Positions 11,801 through 22,396 of a stretch of DNA of 42,774 nt are shown one piece after another. Within the stretch, counting starts at the first letter, position 1. Every line of letters begins with the position of its first letter. This stretch comes from Pseudozyma flocculosa PF-1 (Eukaryota; Basidiomycota; Ustilaginomycetes; Ustilaginales; Ustilaginaceae): assembly GCF_000417875.1 (NCBI RefSeq), contig NW_006920893.1, positions 47,940-90,713 on the forward strand. Reading direction: 5' to 3'. Below the pieces are notes generated by a model that saw only the letters and a program-made list of their open reading frames with translations, did no database searches and had not been told where the DNA came from. Both the position numbers and the translations under genes were made by a program.

Positions 11801-12244
11801 CCTCTCTTTCTCATCTGGTGGCAGGCAGCAGGCAGGAGGAAGAGGCGAGCGAGGGGAGGAGGGAAAGGGGCAACCTGCCACGCTCGGGGCTGCCAGCCAG
11901 CCAACCAAGCAGCCCAGCCTGCCTGCCTGGTCGGCCTGCCCGTGTGCGGAACTCGCTGACCGACCCAACGCCCGCCCGCCCGCTCGCCGTTCCCGCCGTC
12001 GCCGCCGCTCACGCTCGCCCTGGCTAGCAAGCCCTCCTCACCACCACCACCACCAACATCACCACTGATCCCCTGTCCGCCTCCCTCGCCCGCTCTCTGC
12101 TCCCGCAACGACCTACGACTGCTTCGCAAGGGACTCGCCTCGATACACTGCGACAGACGCCCTGCCTATACCTCTCACGACCCTCGACCCACACCCACAC
12201 ACCACACCGCCACCCCTCCGACAAAGGAAGAAAAAAGAGCCAAG

Positions 12245-13900
<1,656 letters not shown>

Positions 13901-14703
13901 AAGTGGTTCGCCTGGCCTTGAGAAGCTGCGCGAGGGCTCGACCCGAGTCGGCTCCAAGGTGGTCTTGTCGGACGCAAGCCTAAGGAAAGGCGTGGTGCGC
14001 GCCGGCCAAGGGCGAGGGCAGGGCGCCCTGCAGGCTCGGTGAAGTGCCGTAGCGGTGCGCCGCGACATTAGACCTGGTCATCCTCGAGCTGCTGTCCGAG
14101 CCGCTCGTGTGCTGTGCCGTGGTGCGCTAAGCTGCGACTGCTCTGCCCCCTTTCTCCCGCCTGCCCGCCAGCCCGCCAGCCCGCCTGCTTGCGCTGGCTG
14201 GCCCCCCGCGCGGTGTGTGTATGTTGTCTCGTTTGCACGCCTCGCTAGTCTAGTAGTAGGAGTAACGTCTCGTCTGCCGCGATTGACGATGAAACTCGCC
14301 CTTGAACACGACGTATGGTCGCCTGTGCGCGCGGCGACTGCGTGCGTGTGGCTTGTCCCGTGACGGCAGTGCCCGGTGGCTGCGCTCGGGCAGGCGGGAG
14401 GAGGCAGGTCCGGTGGGGGCGGCCGGCTCCGATGGCGAGCAGGTCGGGAAGGCAGGCCGAGACGGTGGGGCGAGTAAAGGCCGCCTTGACTCGCCCCCGA
14501 CGGGCCGGGGGCGGGGTGAGGGCGGCGAGCTGATGGGGCGGATGAGCCGAAAGAGCGGGTGGACTCAAGATTGGTGCATGCTGGACGCCATCGAGCTTAT
14601 CGCGGGCGCGAGCCTCTCTGTAGCTCTTGCATCGTCGAGGCTGGCTACGGCCTATCTGGCCTTATCGGCACCGCCCGCTCAGCTCGGAGAAGGGCGAGCG
14701 CGC

Positions 14704-14764
14704 GCCGGTGCGGCGGCCAGGCCAGGCCTGCGTAGGCTAGGGCCAGCTGGCGACGCAGCGTCGG
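14704..14764. repeat. Left flank copy of gap-bordering duplication
   Basis: About 60 bases immediately left of the N run. They align with the 59 bases right of it with only a few one- and two-base differences, mostly indels. Shared core pieces are GCCAGGCCAGGCCTGC, TAGGCTAGGG and GCCAGCTGGC. Confidence 0.85.
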
Positions 14765-14889
14765 NNNNNNNNNNNNNNNNNNNNNNNNNNNNNNNNNNNN
14801 NNNNNNNNNNNNNNNNNNNNNNNNNNNNNNNNNNNNNNNNNNNNNNNNNNNNNNNNNNNNNNNNNNNNNNNNNNNNNNNNNNNNNNNNN
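14765..14889. other. Assembly gap (125 N)
   Basis: Run of 125 undetermined bases. Because both borders carry nearly the same sequence, the two contigs may overlap, and true missing sequence could be small or absent. Confidence 0.98.
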
Positions 14890-14948
14890 GCCCGTGCGGC
14901 GCCAGGCCAGGCCTGCTAGGCTAGGGGCCAGCTGGCAGCCAGCGGTCG
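14890..14948. repeat. Right flank copy of gap-bordering duplication
   Basis: Second copy of the sequence at 14704-14764, in the same orientation, directly right of the gap. It differs mainly by single-base insertions or deletions. Confidence 0.85.
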
Positions 14949-15107
14949 GTGGTGGTGTGGAGGAGTGGGCCAGGTGTCGGGCGGCCCGCATGCAGGGTCA
15001 GCGAGCGGGGCCCTTGCTCGCCGAGCGCGCCCCGCCCGTGGCCACGCCTAGCCTGCCTCCCTGGCCTCCTGAGCCTCGCTCGTAGCACAGCCTGCCTCGT
15101 CCCCGAC

Positions 15108-15132
15108 GACCTGACCTGACCTGACCTGACCT
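15108..15132. repeat. (GACCT)5 pentanucleotide repeat
   Basis: Five perfect GACCT units upstream of URC1. The same unit, also five times, occurs inside intron 5 of the FAH-family gene at 31616-31644. Confidence 0.9.
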
Positions 15133-15455
15133 GGCTCAACCGCCGGCCAGTCCAAGAGGCCAGGCTAGGCTGTAGCGGGGCAGGGCAGGGCGTAGGCCCT
15201 GGCATGCGCTTGAGCTTGCCGCCAGCCTTGCCTCCTATCCTTTGGCCGCGGCCGGCCCGCTCTGATCCTCCTCGCCCTCGACCACCACCGTCGTTAGCCC
15301 TGCCTCGTTAGCCCTGCCACCGCCACCGCCTGCCCTCTCGTCACCTCACCTCGCCTCACCTCCTGCTCCCCATCCCCCGCCTCCCTGCTTGATCATCCCA
15401 GAGCGACGTAGCGGCTTCAGCGCTCTTCGATCCACCGCAACACTCGCCGCACGCC

Positions 15456-17452
15456 ATGTCGCAAGACTCGGCAGAGGTCCTTGCCAAGATCCTCGACGAG
15501 CTCACCGAGCTCAAGATCCGCAACGCCCACCTCGAGGCAAAGGTGAGAGGGGCAGCGTCCAAGGACGCGCTGGGGAGCTCGGCCGTGGTCTAGAGGAGCG
15601 GCGCCGTCCACCGAATCGTCCACTGACCCGTCCACCTCCTCTCGGCCCTCCGCCAGGTCGACGCCCTCCATGGCGCAGCAACGTTACCCTCGCCCAGCTC
15701 CCATGCCCGACGACAGAGCTCCACCGGCCTCTCGCCGCTAGTGCAGACGACGACGGCCAGCAGCGGCAGCGCGGCAGCCGCCCTCGCCCTCGGCAGCTCC
15801 CCGCCTCCGCATGCTCTCGGTCCCTCGGTGCTCCAGTCGATCCACGGCGTCCCGCAGACCAACAGCCCCACGCCCGTCCTGACCCCAGACCTCGGCGCCA
15901 AGAAGACCCTCCCGCACCAGTCGCCGCCGCCGCCGCCGCCGCCATCTTCATCGTCCGCCGCCTCCTCGGCCACAGCCTCGGCGGGCGAGACGACGGCGAG
16001 CCCCGCCTACACCACCAACGGATACTACTCGTCGCGCGTCATCCTCACCACCTACCCGGGCCAGGTCGGCATCAAGCCGCTCCCGCTCGCCTGGGGTGCG
16101 AGCGAGCCGCGGCAGCGCGGGCCCGTCGTCGCCAGCCGCCACCCCAACTCGATCAAGGTTCGCAACGCCATCGGTGCCTACGGCGGCAGCTACTCGGTCT
16201 ACCGCAGCCTCGCCGTCGCCATGGGACAGCTCAACCCGAACCATCGCCCCGACTATACCAACACCGAGCCTCCCTTTGACATCCCGCCCAACCCGAGCTG
16301 GTTTGACCGCAGCAAGATTGTCGCCATGGACCCGTGGGGCCACCTTGCGCCCCAGCTCTTCCGGTCCGAGTTTGACGCCGGCATCGACATCCGGCCCACG
16401 GCGTCGCTCACAAAGGCGCACATCAAGATGCCCGAGCTCGACACGGCGCAGCTGGCCGGCACGTTCCCCGTCGACGGCAAGGTGGTCGTCAAGAGCCAGC
16501 GCCTCGCAGGCGTGCCCGACGACGTCGACCCGGGCTGCGAGGTCAACGTCAGCAAGGCCGCCGTCGACCCGGTGTGGTACCTGCCGGGCGTCGCGGATCG
16601 CCTCGGCGTCACCGAGGGCGCGCTCCGCCGCGCCATCTTTGAGGACACGGGCGGCTCCTACCCCGAGCTGCTGACGCGCCACGACCTCAAGGTCTTCCTG
16701 CCGCCCATCTCGGGCCTCACCGTCTACATCTTTGGCCGGCCCGAGGACCTGCGCGACCCGGCCAAGGAGGTCACTGTGCGCATCCACGACGAGTGCAACG
16801 GCTCCGACGTCTTTGGCAGCGACATCTGCACCTGCCGGCCCTACCTCCTGTTTGGCATCGAGGAGTGCATCAAGACGGCGCAGCGCGGCGGCGCCGGCGC
16901 CGTCATCTACTTCCGCAAAGAGGGGCGCGCCCTCGGCGAGGTGACAAAGTACCTCGTCTACAACGCCCGCAAGCGCGGCACCGACACGGCGGCCAACTAC
17001 TTCCGCCGCACCGAGGACATTGCGGGCGTCAAGGACATGCGGATGCAGGCCCTCATGCCCGACGTCCTCCACTGGCTCGGCGCCACCAAGATCGACAACT
17101 GGATCAGCATGAGCGACATGAAGTACCGCGCCGCCGTCGACAGCGGCATCACGATCATCAACGTGAGTGCAGAAGGCGGGCAGATGGCCGCAGAGTTGCG
17201 GCCAGGCGACTGACTCGATCCCTTCCTCTGTTTGCCCCTCCACACTCTTGTGGCCTGTGTCGCCACGTCGCCGCGTGGCCCGCTGCTTTTCGAACGCACC
17301 AGCGCTACGAGCTGCCAGAGAGCCTCATCCCGGCCGACGGCCGCGTCGAGATCGACGCCAAGATCGAGGCGGGCTACTTTTCGGGCAAGAAGGTGACCGA
17401 GGCCGACCTCAAGTCGACCATCGGACGCCACTGGGAGGATGTGGACCACTGA
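15456..17452 (+). CDS. URC1: URC1/Urg1-type GTP cyclohydrolase II-like protein
   Basis: Member of the fungal Urc1 (S. pombe Urg1) group, GTP cyclohydrolase II homologues needed for the URC pathway of uracil catabolism. Exons: 15456-15542, 15657-17162, 17303-17452. Introns are 114 bp (GTGAGA...CCAG) and 140 bp (GTGAGT...CCAG), both phase 0. The product is 580 aa. Residues 1-29 form a short helical start; about 30-145 are Ser/Pro/Ala-rich and likely disordered. The N-terminal GTP_CH_N-type domain begins near 150 (SSRVILTTYPGQVGIKPL). The cyclohydrolase core has the zinc motif CX10CXC at C409, C420 and C422 (CNGSDVFGSDICTC), then YFRKEGRALGEVTKYL. The long GTP_CH_N region separates it from riboflavin RIB1. 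It is convergent with THG1, with stops about 205 bp apart. Confidence 0.9.
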
Positions 17453-17657
17453 GGCGGGCCGGGCTGGGCCGGTTCAGAGGTGAAGGCGACGATGGGGATC
17501 TCCCATCTGCTCGAAGGGCGCGTCTTAGATTGCGTGTCGGCCGCCTGCCTCGGCGATAGCGAACACTTTGATCGTGGTGAAGGGGCGTTGCAGCCCGTCG
17601 TCGAGTCACGGTGTCTCTGTTTGACTTGAGAGGTGCGTGCGGGAGAGGGGGGTCGCG

Positions 17658-19113
17658 TCAGGGCAAGAAGACAAACGATCCCATACCGCTACATCTCGTC
17701 CTGCTGGGGTGGCGCCACGGTTCCCTCGTCGCGCCATCGGGCTCCTCTTGGAGATTGAGCCGCCGCTGCACATCATCGACGACGACGGTGGTGGATGCAT
17801 CCGACCCTGTCTTCGTCCCTGTTGCTGTGCCTGAGCCCGTCTCTACCGGCTCGTCGACCTCGGCGGGGGCGGGGGCGGAGATGGACCAAAAGGCGTCTCC
17901 GATGATGTCGCAGTGGAGCGTGACGAGTTCGAGGTCGTGTGCCGATTCGAGGCGTTTGCGCCGTTGCTTTTCCGCCTTGGCCCGCCGCTTGGCCGCGTGC
18001 GCCGGCGTGATGCCCTCGCGTGCCGCCTCGTCCTCGAGCGTCTCGCGCTGCGCATCCACCTGTCCGACGCCTTGCCGCGCCGTTGATGAAGACGTCTCCT
18101 CGATGGCATCCGCTTCGGTCCCGGTCCCGGACCCCGTCGTCGACGTCGACGTACGACTCCCCTCGATGGCATCCGCCTTCGTCCCGGCCGACGCCGACGA
18201 CGTCGACGTACGACTCCCCTCGACGACAGACCGGTACCAAACGAGTGTAGTGCCCTTTCGGAACATGGCCTCGAGCCGATCGTAGTTGATGCCGAAGCGC
18301 CAGAGGATCTCGTGCTTGTCCCTGCTAAAGGTGCCGCGCAGCGTCTCGGTCGCCTCGGACTCGGTCTGCCCACCCTGCAGGACGAGGGCCCAGAAGGTGG
18401 TGTTGTACAGGTTGTTGATGTGCGTATCCGCCTGGCGCCATTTGAAGTAGTCGCGCACGATCTCGGTCGAAGGGTAGACGACGAGGCGGCCGTCAAAGGT
18501 GGGCGGGTACTGGAGCGGCGTGGTGGGGAAGAAGCGCGACCAGGAAAAGACGTAGGCTGATGTGAAGAGCGAGACGATGTGCGTCGTGATCTTGCTGTGC
18601 GAGGTGCCGAGATGCGATCGCAGGACGGGAGATGCGGGGGAAGAGGGGAGAGGGGAGAGGTAGAGGGAGACGGTGAGCGGCGACGTCGGTCAACGGGGGC
18701 GGGGGCAGGCGCAGAGCACGGCACGCACCTGGTCCTGCGAGAGTAGAGGGTGGCGTCGCGGCGCAGCAGGAAGCTGTACTCGTCGCTCTCGCCAAATGCC
18801 ATCGTCACCTGCCCCTTTAGCTGTGCCATGACGTGGCGCGCCGCCTCGTTCATGAGCTCGAGCGCGAGCGGATCGTTTGGCTTGGCGAACGCGTGCGCCT
18901 TTGAGAACCTGCGCGGCGGGAGAGCAAGGAGGGTGGGAACGGTGAGACGGGTGCGGCGGTGCGATCTCGATGAGAGGAAGAGAGAGAAGAGCCGGCGGCG
19001 CGCACGTACTTGTGGAAGCCCTTGCCGTCGATGCGGACCACCATGTAGGTCGAGGGGAGTACGGCGTCGGGCAGCTCAAAATTGCGCACGTAGGCAAACT
19101 TGGTGCCCGCCAT
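17658..19113 (-). CDS. THG1: tRNA-His guanylyltransferase
   Basis: Thg1 adds the essential G-1 to the 5' end of tRNA-His by 3'-to-5' polymerisation. Exons, minus strand: 19113-19010, 18908-18729, 18594-17658. Introns of 101 bp (GTACGT...GCAG) and 134 bp (GTGCGT...ACAG). The product is 406 aa, against about 240-300 in most fungi and animals. Catalytic palm features: RIDGKGFHKF with metal ligands D29 and G30, and FGESDEYSFLL with D77. HINNLYNT and an EILWRFGINYD segment follow. The family's terminal motif HCDIIGDAFW is present near 313-323. Between WYRS (about 213) and that motif is a Ser/Thr-rich then basic insert of about 95 residues with a tandem repeat, and a tail of about 80 residues follows the motif. 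The enzyme core looks intact. The insert and tail are unusual but stay in frame. Confidence 0.94.
18098..18217 (-). repeat. Tandem repeat (63 + 57 bp) inside THG1
   Basis: Two adjacent similar units, 18098-18160 and 18161-18217, each starting CCTCGATGGCATCCGC and ending GTCGACGTACGACTCC on the plus strand. A third partial start follows at 18218. They differ by 6 bp in length, so the frame is kept. They encode two copies of EGSRTSTS...ADAIE. Confidence 0.85.
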
Positions 19114-20564
19114 GATGGTGTCGTCGTCGTTCGCCAGTCGCCGGCCGTCGGTGTTGGGTCGCTTGTTTGCGTCTAGGAGTACCCTGCTGATGGTGTGTTG
19201 TGGTCGGGATGATGTCCGAGGTCGGAAGAGCGAGGAGGATCAAGGCAGAGGTCCGGGGGCCCAGGGCGAGGCGGTGGAGCTCCACTTTTCTGCGTGGCCT
19301 CGGTGAAGGGGGACAGGCTCGACCTTCTTGCTGCCTTCCGCGACCCGAGTCCCGTTCACCTTGCTTGCGGGCCCGCCACCTCTCGGCCCCTTTTTCGTTG
19401 CGAAAAAGCCTCCGCTTTTGGGGGGGGGGGCTGCCTGGCCTGTGGGCCGGGCGTGCCAGCGGCGGAGCATCTCATCGCCCTCATTTGCCCCGGGGCGTCC
19501 GTCATGGTCGGGTCAGCATCCGAAGCTTGAGGCGGAGGGCGAGTCGTCGTCACGACGAGGCAAGCTGGGAAGGCGATGCAGGTAGGCCCGGCTGTGCTGG
19601 CTGTCTGATTGACTAGAGAGGCAGGGCCTCGTGGCGGTGCGGTGCCGGCGGTCACTCCGGATGACAGCCTCCAGCCCAGCCCAGCCTGGCCCAGTCCAGC
19701 CCAGCCCAGCCTAGCGCACCAGGCAAGAGCTTGGACCCTGCTTCTCGCCTGACTGCTGGCCACCTCGCTTTCGAGAGGTTGAGAACAGGGTCCACCCTGC
19801 TTTGGTGTCCCAGGGCCAAGCCGGCCAGCCTGACAGCCTACGCTTGTGCGCTGCGCCTTGGCTGGTGACCAGCTGCAGCAGCTCGAGGCCCAACTTGCAA
19901 GACGGCTTGATGCCGTCGTCGGCCGCCGCCTAGAGTAGTAGGCTAGCCAAGATTGAGGCAATGATTCAGCCCGAGGTCACGGTGCGGTACGGTACGGGAC
20001 GCTAACCAAGCAAGCAACTTCAGCTAGGCCGGCCTGGCTATCGATTGGGCTCCGTCGGGCGCTGCTCCGGCCGTCAGCGTGGCTGAGAAGCAAGCCAGCC
20101 TGCCTGCGCCTGCCTGCGCCTGCCTGTCTCATCTGGCCTGGTCTGATCGCTGGCCAACGTACGTCGTTGCTTTGCCTCAGCTCAAGCTTGCTTGCTTGCT
20201 GTCGAGCCAGGTCGACTCGAATTGGGTGCGGTGAGGGCCTGGTTTGGCCTGGCCTGGCTAGAGACATGCCGCCTGCTCCAGCCGTCGCGGGCCATCCGTT
20301 CCACCGCTCGACGACACCTCTAACTGACCCATCCTTTGCCCCGGCGCCTTCCCCCTCCTCCTCGTCTCTCTCTTCCCCGTCTTGCTCTGAGCCTCCAGCC
20401 CCCGACTACCACCACCATCACTACCATTTCCAAAGATCCATCGCTCTTTTCGCTCCTGCCAGAGTAGTGCTGCACGCCGCCGCGTGCACGTCGTTGGATC
20501 TCGTCGCTGCCAATCTGCTGCGCCTCGCCGCTTTCCTCTTGCCCCATCCTGCCACTCGTCCAGC
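19114..20564. other. Divergent intergenic region THG1 / 20565 gene
   Basis: 1.45 kb with no supportable gene, shared upstream DNA for THG1 (-) and the 20565 gene (+). It holds an 11-G run at 19420-19430, CCAGC-type repeats at 19672-19715, GGTAC/GCGGT repeats near 19980-19997, GCCTGC repeats near 20096-20128 and CTTG repeats near 20187-20200. C/T-rich DNA leads into the plus-strand start. Confidence 0.55.
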
Positions 20565-21716
20565 ATGCCCCCTCGTCCCAGTCACCATCGCTCCAAGTCG
20601 GTCCACTGGGCCACCCTCCCCTCTTCATCGTCGAGCAGCAGCAACACCAGCAGCAGCAGCAGCAGCGCCACCGCCGCCGCCAGCACCTTGCAAGGTTCTA
20701 TGACAGCAGGCAGGAGCGTCGCCGCCACCCTCCCTCCGCGTCCCGCCACCTCGCCCGGACAGCGCACCACCCGTCCCCGCACAAAGTCGCTACCCCTCTC
20801 CGCCTTTGGCCCGCCCCGCTTCTTTGCCGAGCTCGAGCAACACATGCAGACCGCCATCATCAACCCCGCGGCCACGCTCAGCCGCCGCGCATCGCTCCAG
20901 CGCGACCCCGGCGCGATGCCCAGTCGTCCCCCGACCAGGGAGCGCGCCAGGTCGGTCTCAATGGCTGCCTACGAGGGCGCAGAGCAGACATCGGCTCATC
21001 AAGCCGACGCAAGAAGCAACGAGAGGGCTACCACCAACAACGACGCCGCCTCGCTCCCCTCGCCCTCGCCCCACCTCGACGGTGGCGCCCCGGACAGCGA
21101 CGAGACCATCCTCGGCCGCATCCAGGACAGCTTCTCGCGCGCCAGCCAGGACGAGTGCCGAACAGAACTCCACGCCGAGGAAGACGAAGACGAGGACCTG
21201 CGCCAACGCCCCACAGGCCAGGACGTCGACGCAGACCAAGTCGCACCGCCCAGCCCGAACACATCGCTGGATCGAATCGACACCGGGCTGGGCATCGCTA
21301 CAAGTCGCGACGCTGACCTCGACGGCAGCCAGTGGCAGTGCACGTCGATGGCTGCACAGACCACCGGCCCTCACACACGCTCCTCGCTCAGCGAGATCAA
21401 TCCGCACCCTCACACATTTGCAGCGGACGCCACTGCGTTGGCCTCGGAGTCCTTTGGCGCCAGGTCCAACGGCTTCCGCCAAGGCGAGCTCGACGGCGAG
21501 TCCGAGGGCGACACCGTCTCGCCCATGAGCACCTGGACGCCCCTCGACGAAGAGGGCCCTGGCGACGACGCCTGGTCGCTGCCCACGACGCCCGACTCGG
21601 ACCACGCGGTGCTCGAGCTGGCCGCCTCTGACGTCGTCTCGGGTCTGGGCAAGGTCAAGCTGCTCGACCTGAGGCTGAGCGATCCGGATCCCGGCGAGCG
21701 CGTCGACGTTGGCTGA
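20565..21716 (+). CDS. Ser-rich hypothetical protein
   Basis: Single-exon frame of 383 aa; family not recognised. The start at 20565 (MPPRPSHHRSKSVHWATL) follows a C/T-rich leader. The N-terminus is poly-Ser with Thr/Asn (CAG repeats), then a basic stretch (RTTRPRTKSLPLSAFGP) before FFAELEQHMQTAI, which may form a short helix. The middle is acidic (EEDEDEDL). A C-terminal segment has WTPLDEEGPGDDAWSLPTTPDS followed by HAVLELAASDVVSGLGKVKLLDL, which looks the most likely to be structured. There is no signal peptide or membrane segment. It is divergent from THG1 and convergent with the wall-protein gene. Coding evidence is the long open frame, a sensible start and clear amino-acid bias; I cannot assign a function. 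Confidence 0.6.
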   Translation: MPPRPSHHRSKSVHWATLPSSSSSSSNTSSSSSSATAAASTLQGSMTAGRSVAATLPPRPATSPGQRTTRPRTKSLPLSAFGPPRFFAELEQHMQTAIINPAATLSRRASLQRDPGAMPSRPPTRERARSVSMAAYEGAEQTSAHQADARSNERATTNNDAASLPSPSPHLDGGAPDSDETILGRIQDSFSRASQDECRTELHAEEDEDEDLRQRPTGQDVDADQVAPPSPNTSLDRIDTGLGIATSRDADLDGSQWQCTSMAAQTTGPHTRSSLSEINPHPHTFAADATALASESFGARSNGFRQGELDGESEGDTVSPMSTWTPLDEEGPGDDAWSLPTTPDSDHAVLELAASDVVSGLGKVKLLDLRLSDPDPGERVDVG

Positions 21717-21958
21717 AGCAAGCAAGCGACCGCGTCCGACAGCGAGAGGGCGCGAGCAAGCAGGGAGCAGCCGCACCGCCAGAGATTGAAAGAGCCGCCG
21801 CACCGCCAAGCCACGGCACATCAACGCGCAGAAGCGTCGATATCCAGCAAAATGACACGGGGTCGGACGCGGCCAGACACGGTCATCGGCCGACCAAAAG
21901 AAGCAGCTCGAGAGCGACCCATGCGACATCCCCCGATCCATCCGTCTGTATTTCTATC

Positions 21959-22017
21959 ATCGCATCGCATCGCACCGCATCGTACCGCACCGCACCGCAC
22001 CACACCGCATCGCATCA
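21959..22017. repeat. CGCAT/CGCAC pentanucleotide array
   Basis: About twelve 5-bp units alternating CGCAT, CGCAC and variants. Shorter runs of the same unit or its complement occur near 33836-33850, 34950-34966 and 42628-42652. Confidence 0.8.
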
Positions 22018-22171
22018 CTAAGCCGCAACCAGCATCCAGATCGAAGCCAACTTCCGAAGCCATCGCCACCGTCAAGGTCGAGTGCGAAGCGGGAGATTTT
22101 TTCCTTTCGAAGGAAGAGACGCGCGTCTTTTGAGATTGGCAGAGAAGAACCAAGGATGTACAAGCGAAGCG

Positions 22172-22240
22172 GAGCAGGAAAAGAGCGACCGTGACAGACA
22201 GACAGACAGAGAGAGAGCAGGAAAAGAGCGACCGTGACAG
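22172..22240. repeat. 26-bp perfect direct repeat around a GACA run
   Basis: Copies at 22172-22197 and 22215-22240, identical over 26 bases starting GAGCAGGAAAAGAGCG. They are separated by a GACA/GA run, giving a 43-bp period. This is probably a slippage or unequal-exchange duplication. Confidence 0.88.
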
Positions 22241-22396
22241 GACCCATCTAGCAGGACGAGGCGAGGAGACCGTGAAGAGGGCGCGATGGATGAGGACCGG
22301 GGACGAGGCGAGAGGGGGAAGGGGTTGGGGTTGGGGGAATGGGGATGAGGATGGGGATGGGGCTGGGGATGGGCTGCGGGCCAGCGCCGTGCGTGT

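Larger units (their letters stand above)
8364..12244. other. 3.9-kb divergent intergenic region
   Basis: Longest gene-free stretch, between the 6429-8363 gene (-) and ARF1 (+), and so shared upstream DNA. Nearest the minus gene is a GA microsatellite (8544-8570). Elsewhere there are TTGC/CTCG tetramers (9660-9697), GGCA repeats (9828-9846), CCTG repeats (11626-11648), GCAC repeats (11752-11780) and CAC/CCA-rich sequence (12040-12060). The ARF1 leader from about 12180 is C/A-rich with CACA repeats. Several open frames over 200 codons exist on both strands, but they overlap, are rich in Arg/Ala/Gly, and carry no domain I recognise. Confidence 0.55.
13901..15455. other. Intergenic between ARF1 and URC1, with scaffold gap
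   Basis: 1.55 kb with no supportable gene. It carries the ARF1 3' UTR, the 125-base N gap and the URC1 promoter. Sequences bordering the gap are near-copies of each other. Five GACCT pentamers lie at 15108-15132. GGCCAGGC/TAGGCTAG motifs sit on both sides of the gap and near 15160. C/T-rich sequence leads into the URC1 start. Confidence 0.6.
21717..22396. other. Convergent intergenic region
   Basis: 680 bp between two convergent stops, with no gene. It contains the CGCAT/CGCAC pentanucleotide array (21959-22017), a 26-bp perfect direct repeat (22172-22197 and 22215-22240) around GACA and GA runs, and a GGGGAT/GGGGTT-rich block near 22320-22375. Confidence 0.65.

Noticed and set aside
15108..15132. 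Interstitial telomere or CRISPR-like array
   Set aside because: The GACCT unit is not a known fungal telomere repeat, there are no spacers, and the array is only 25 bp.
15948..17243. 431-codon minus-strand frame opposite URC1
   Set aside because: It is an antisense shadow. The plus frame carries the cyclohydrolase motifs and splice sites.
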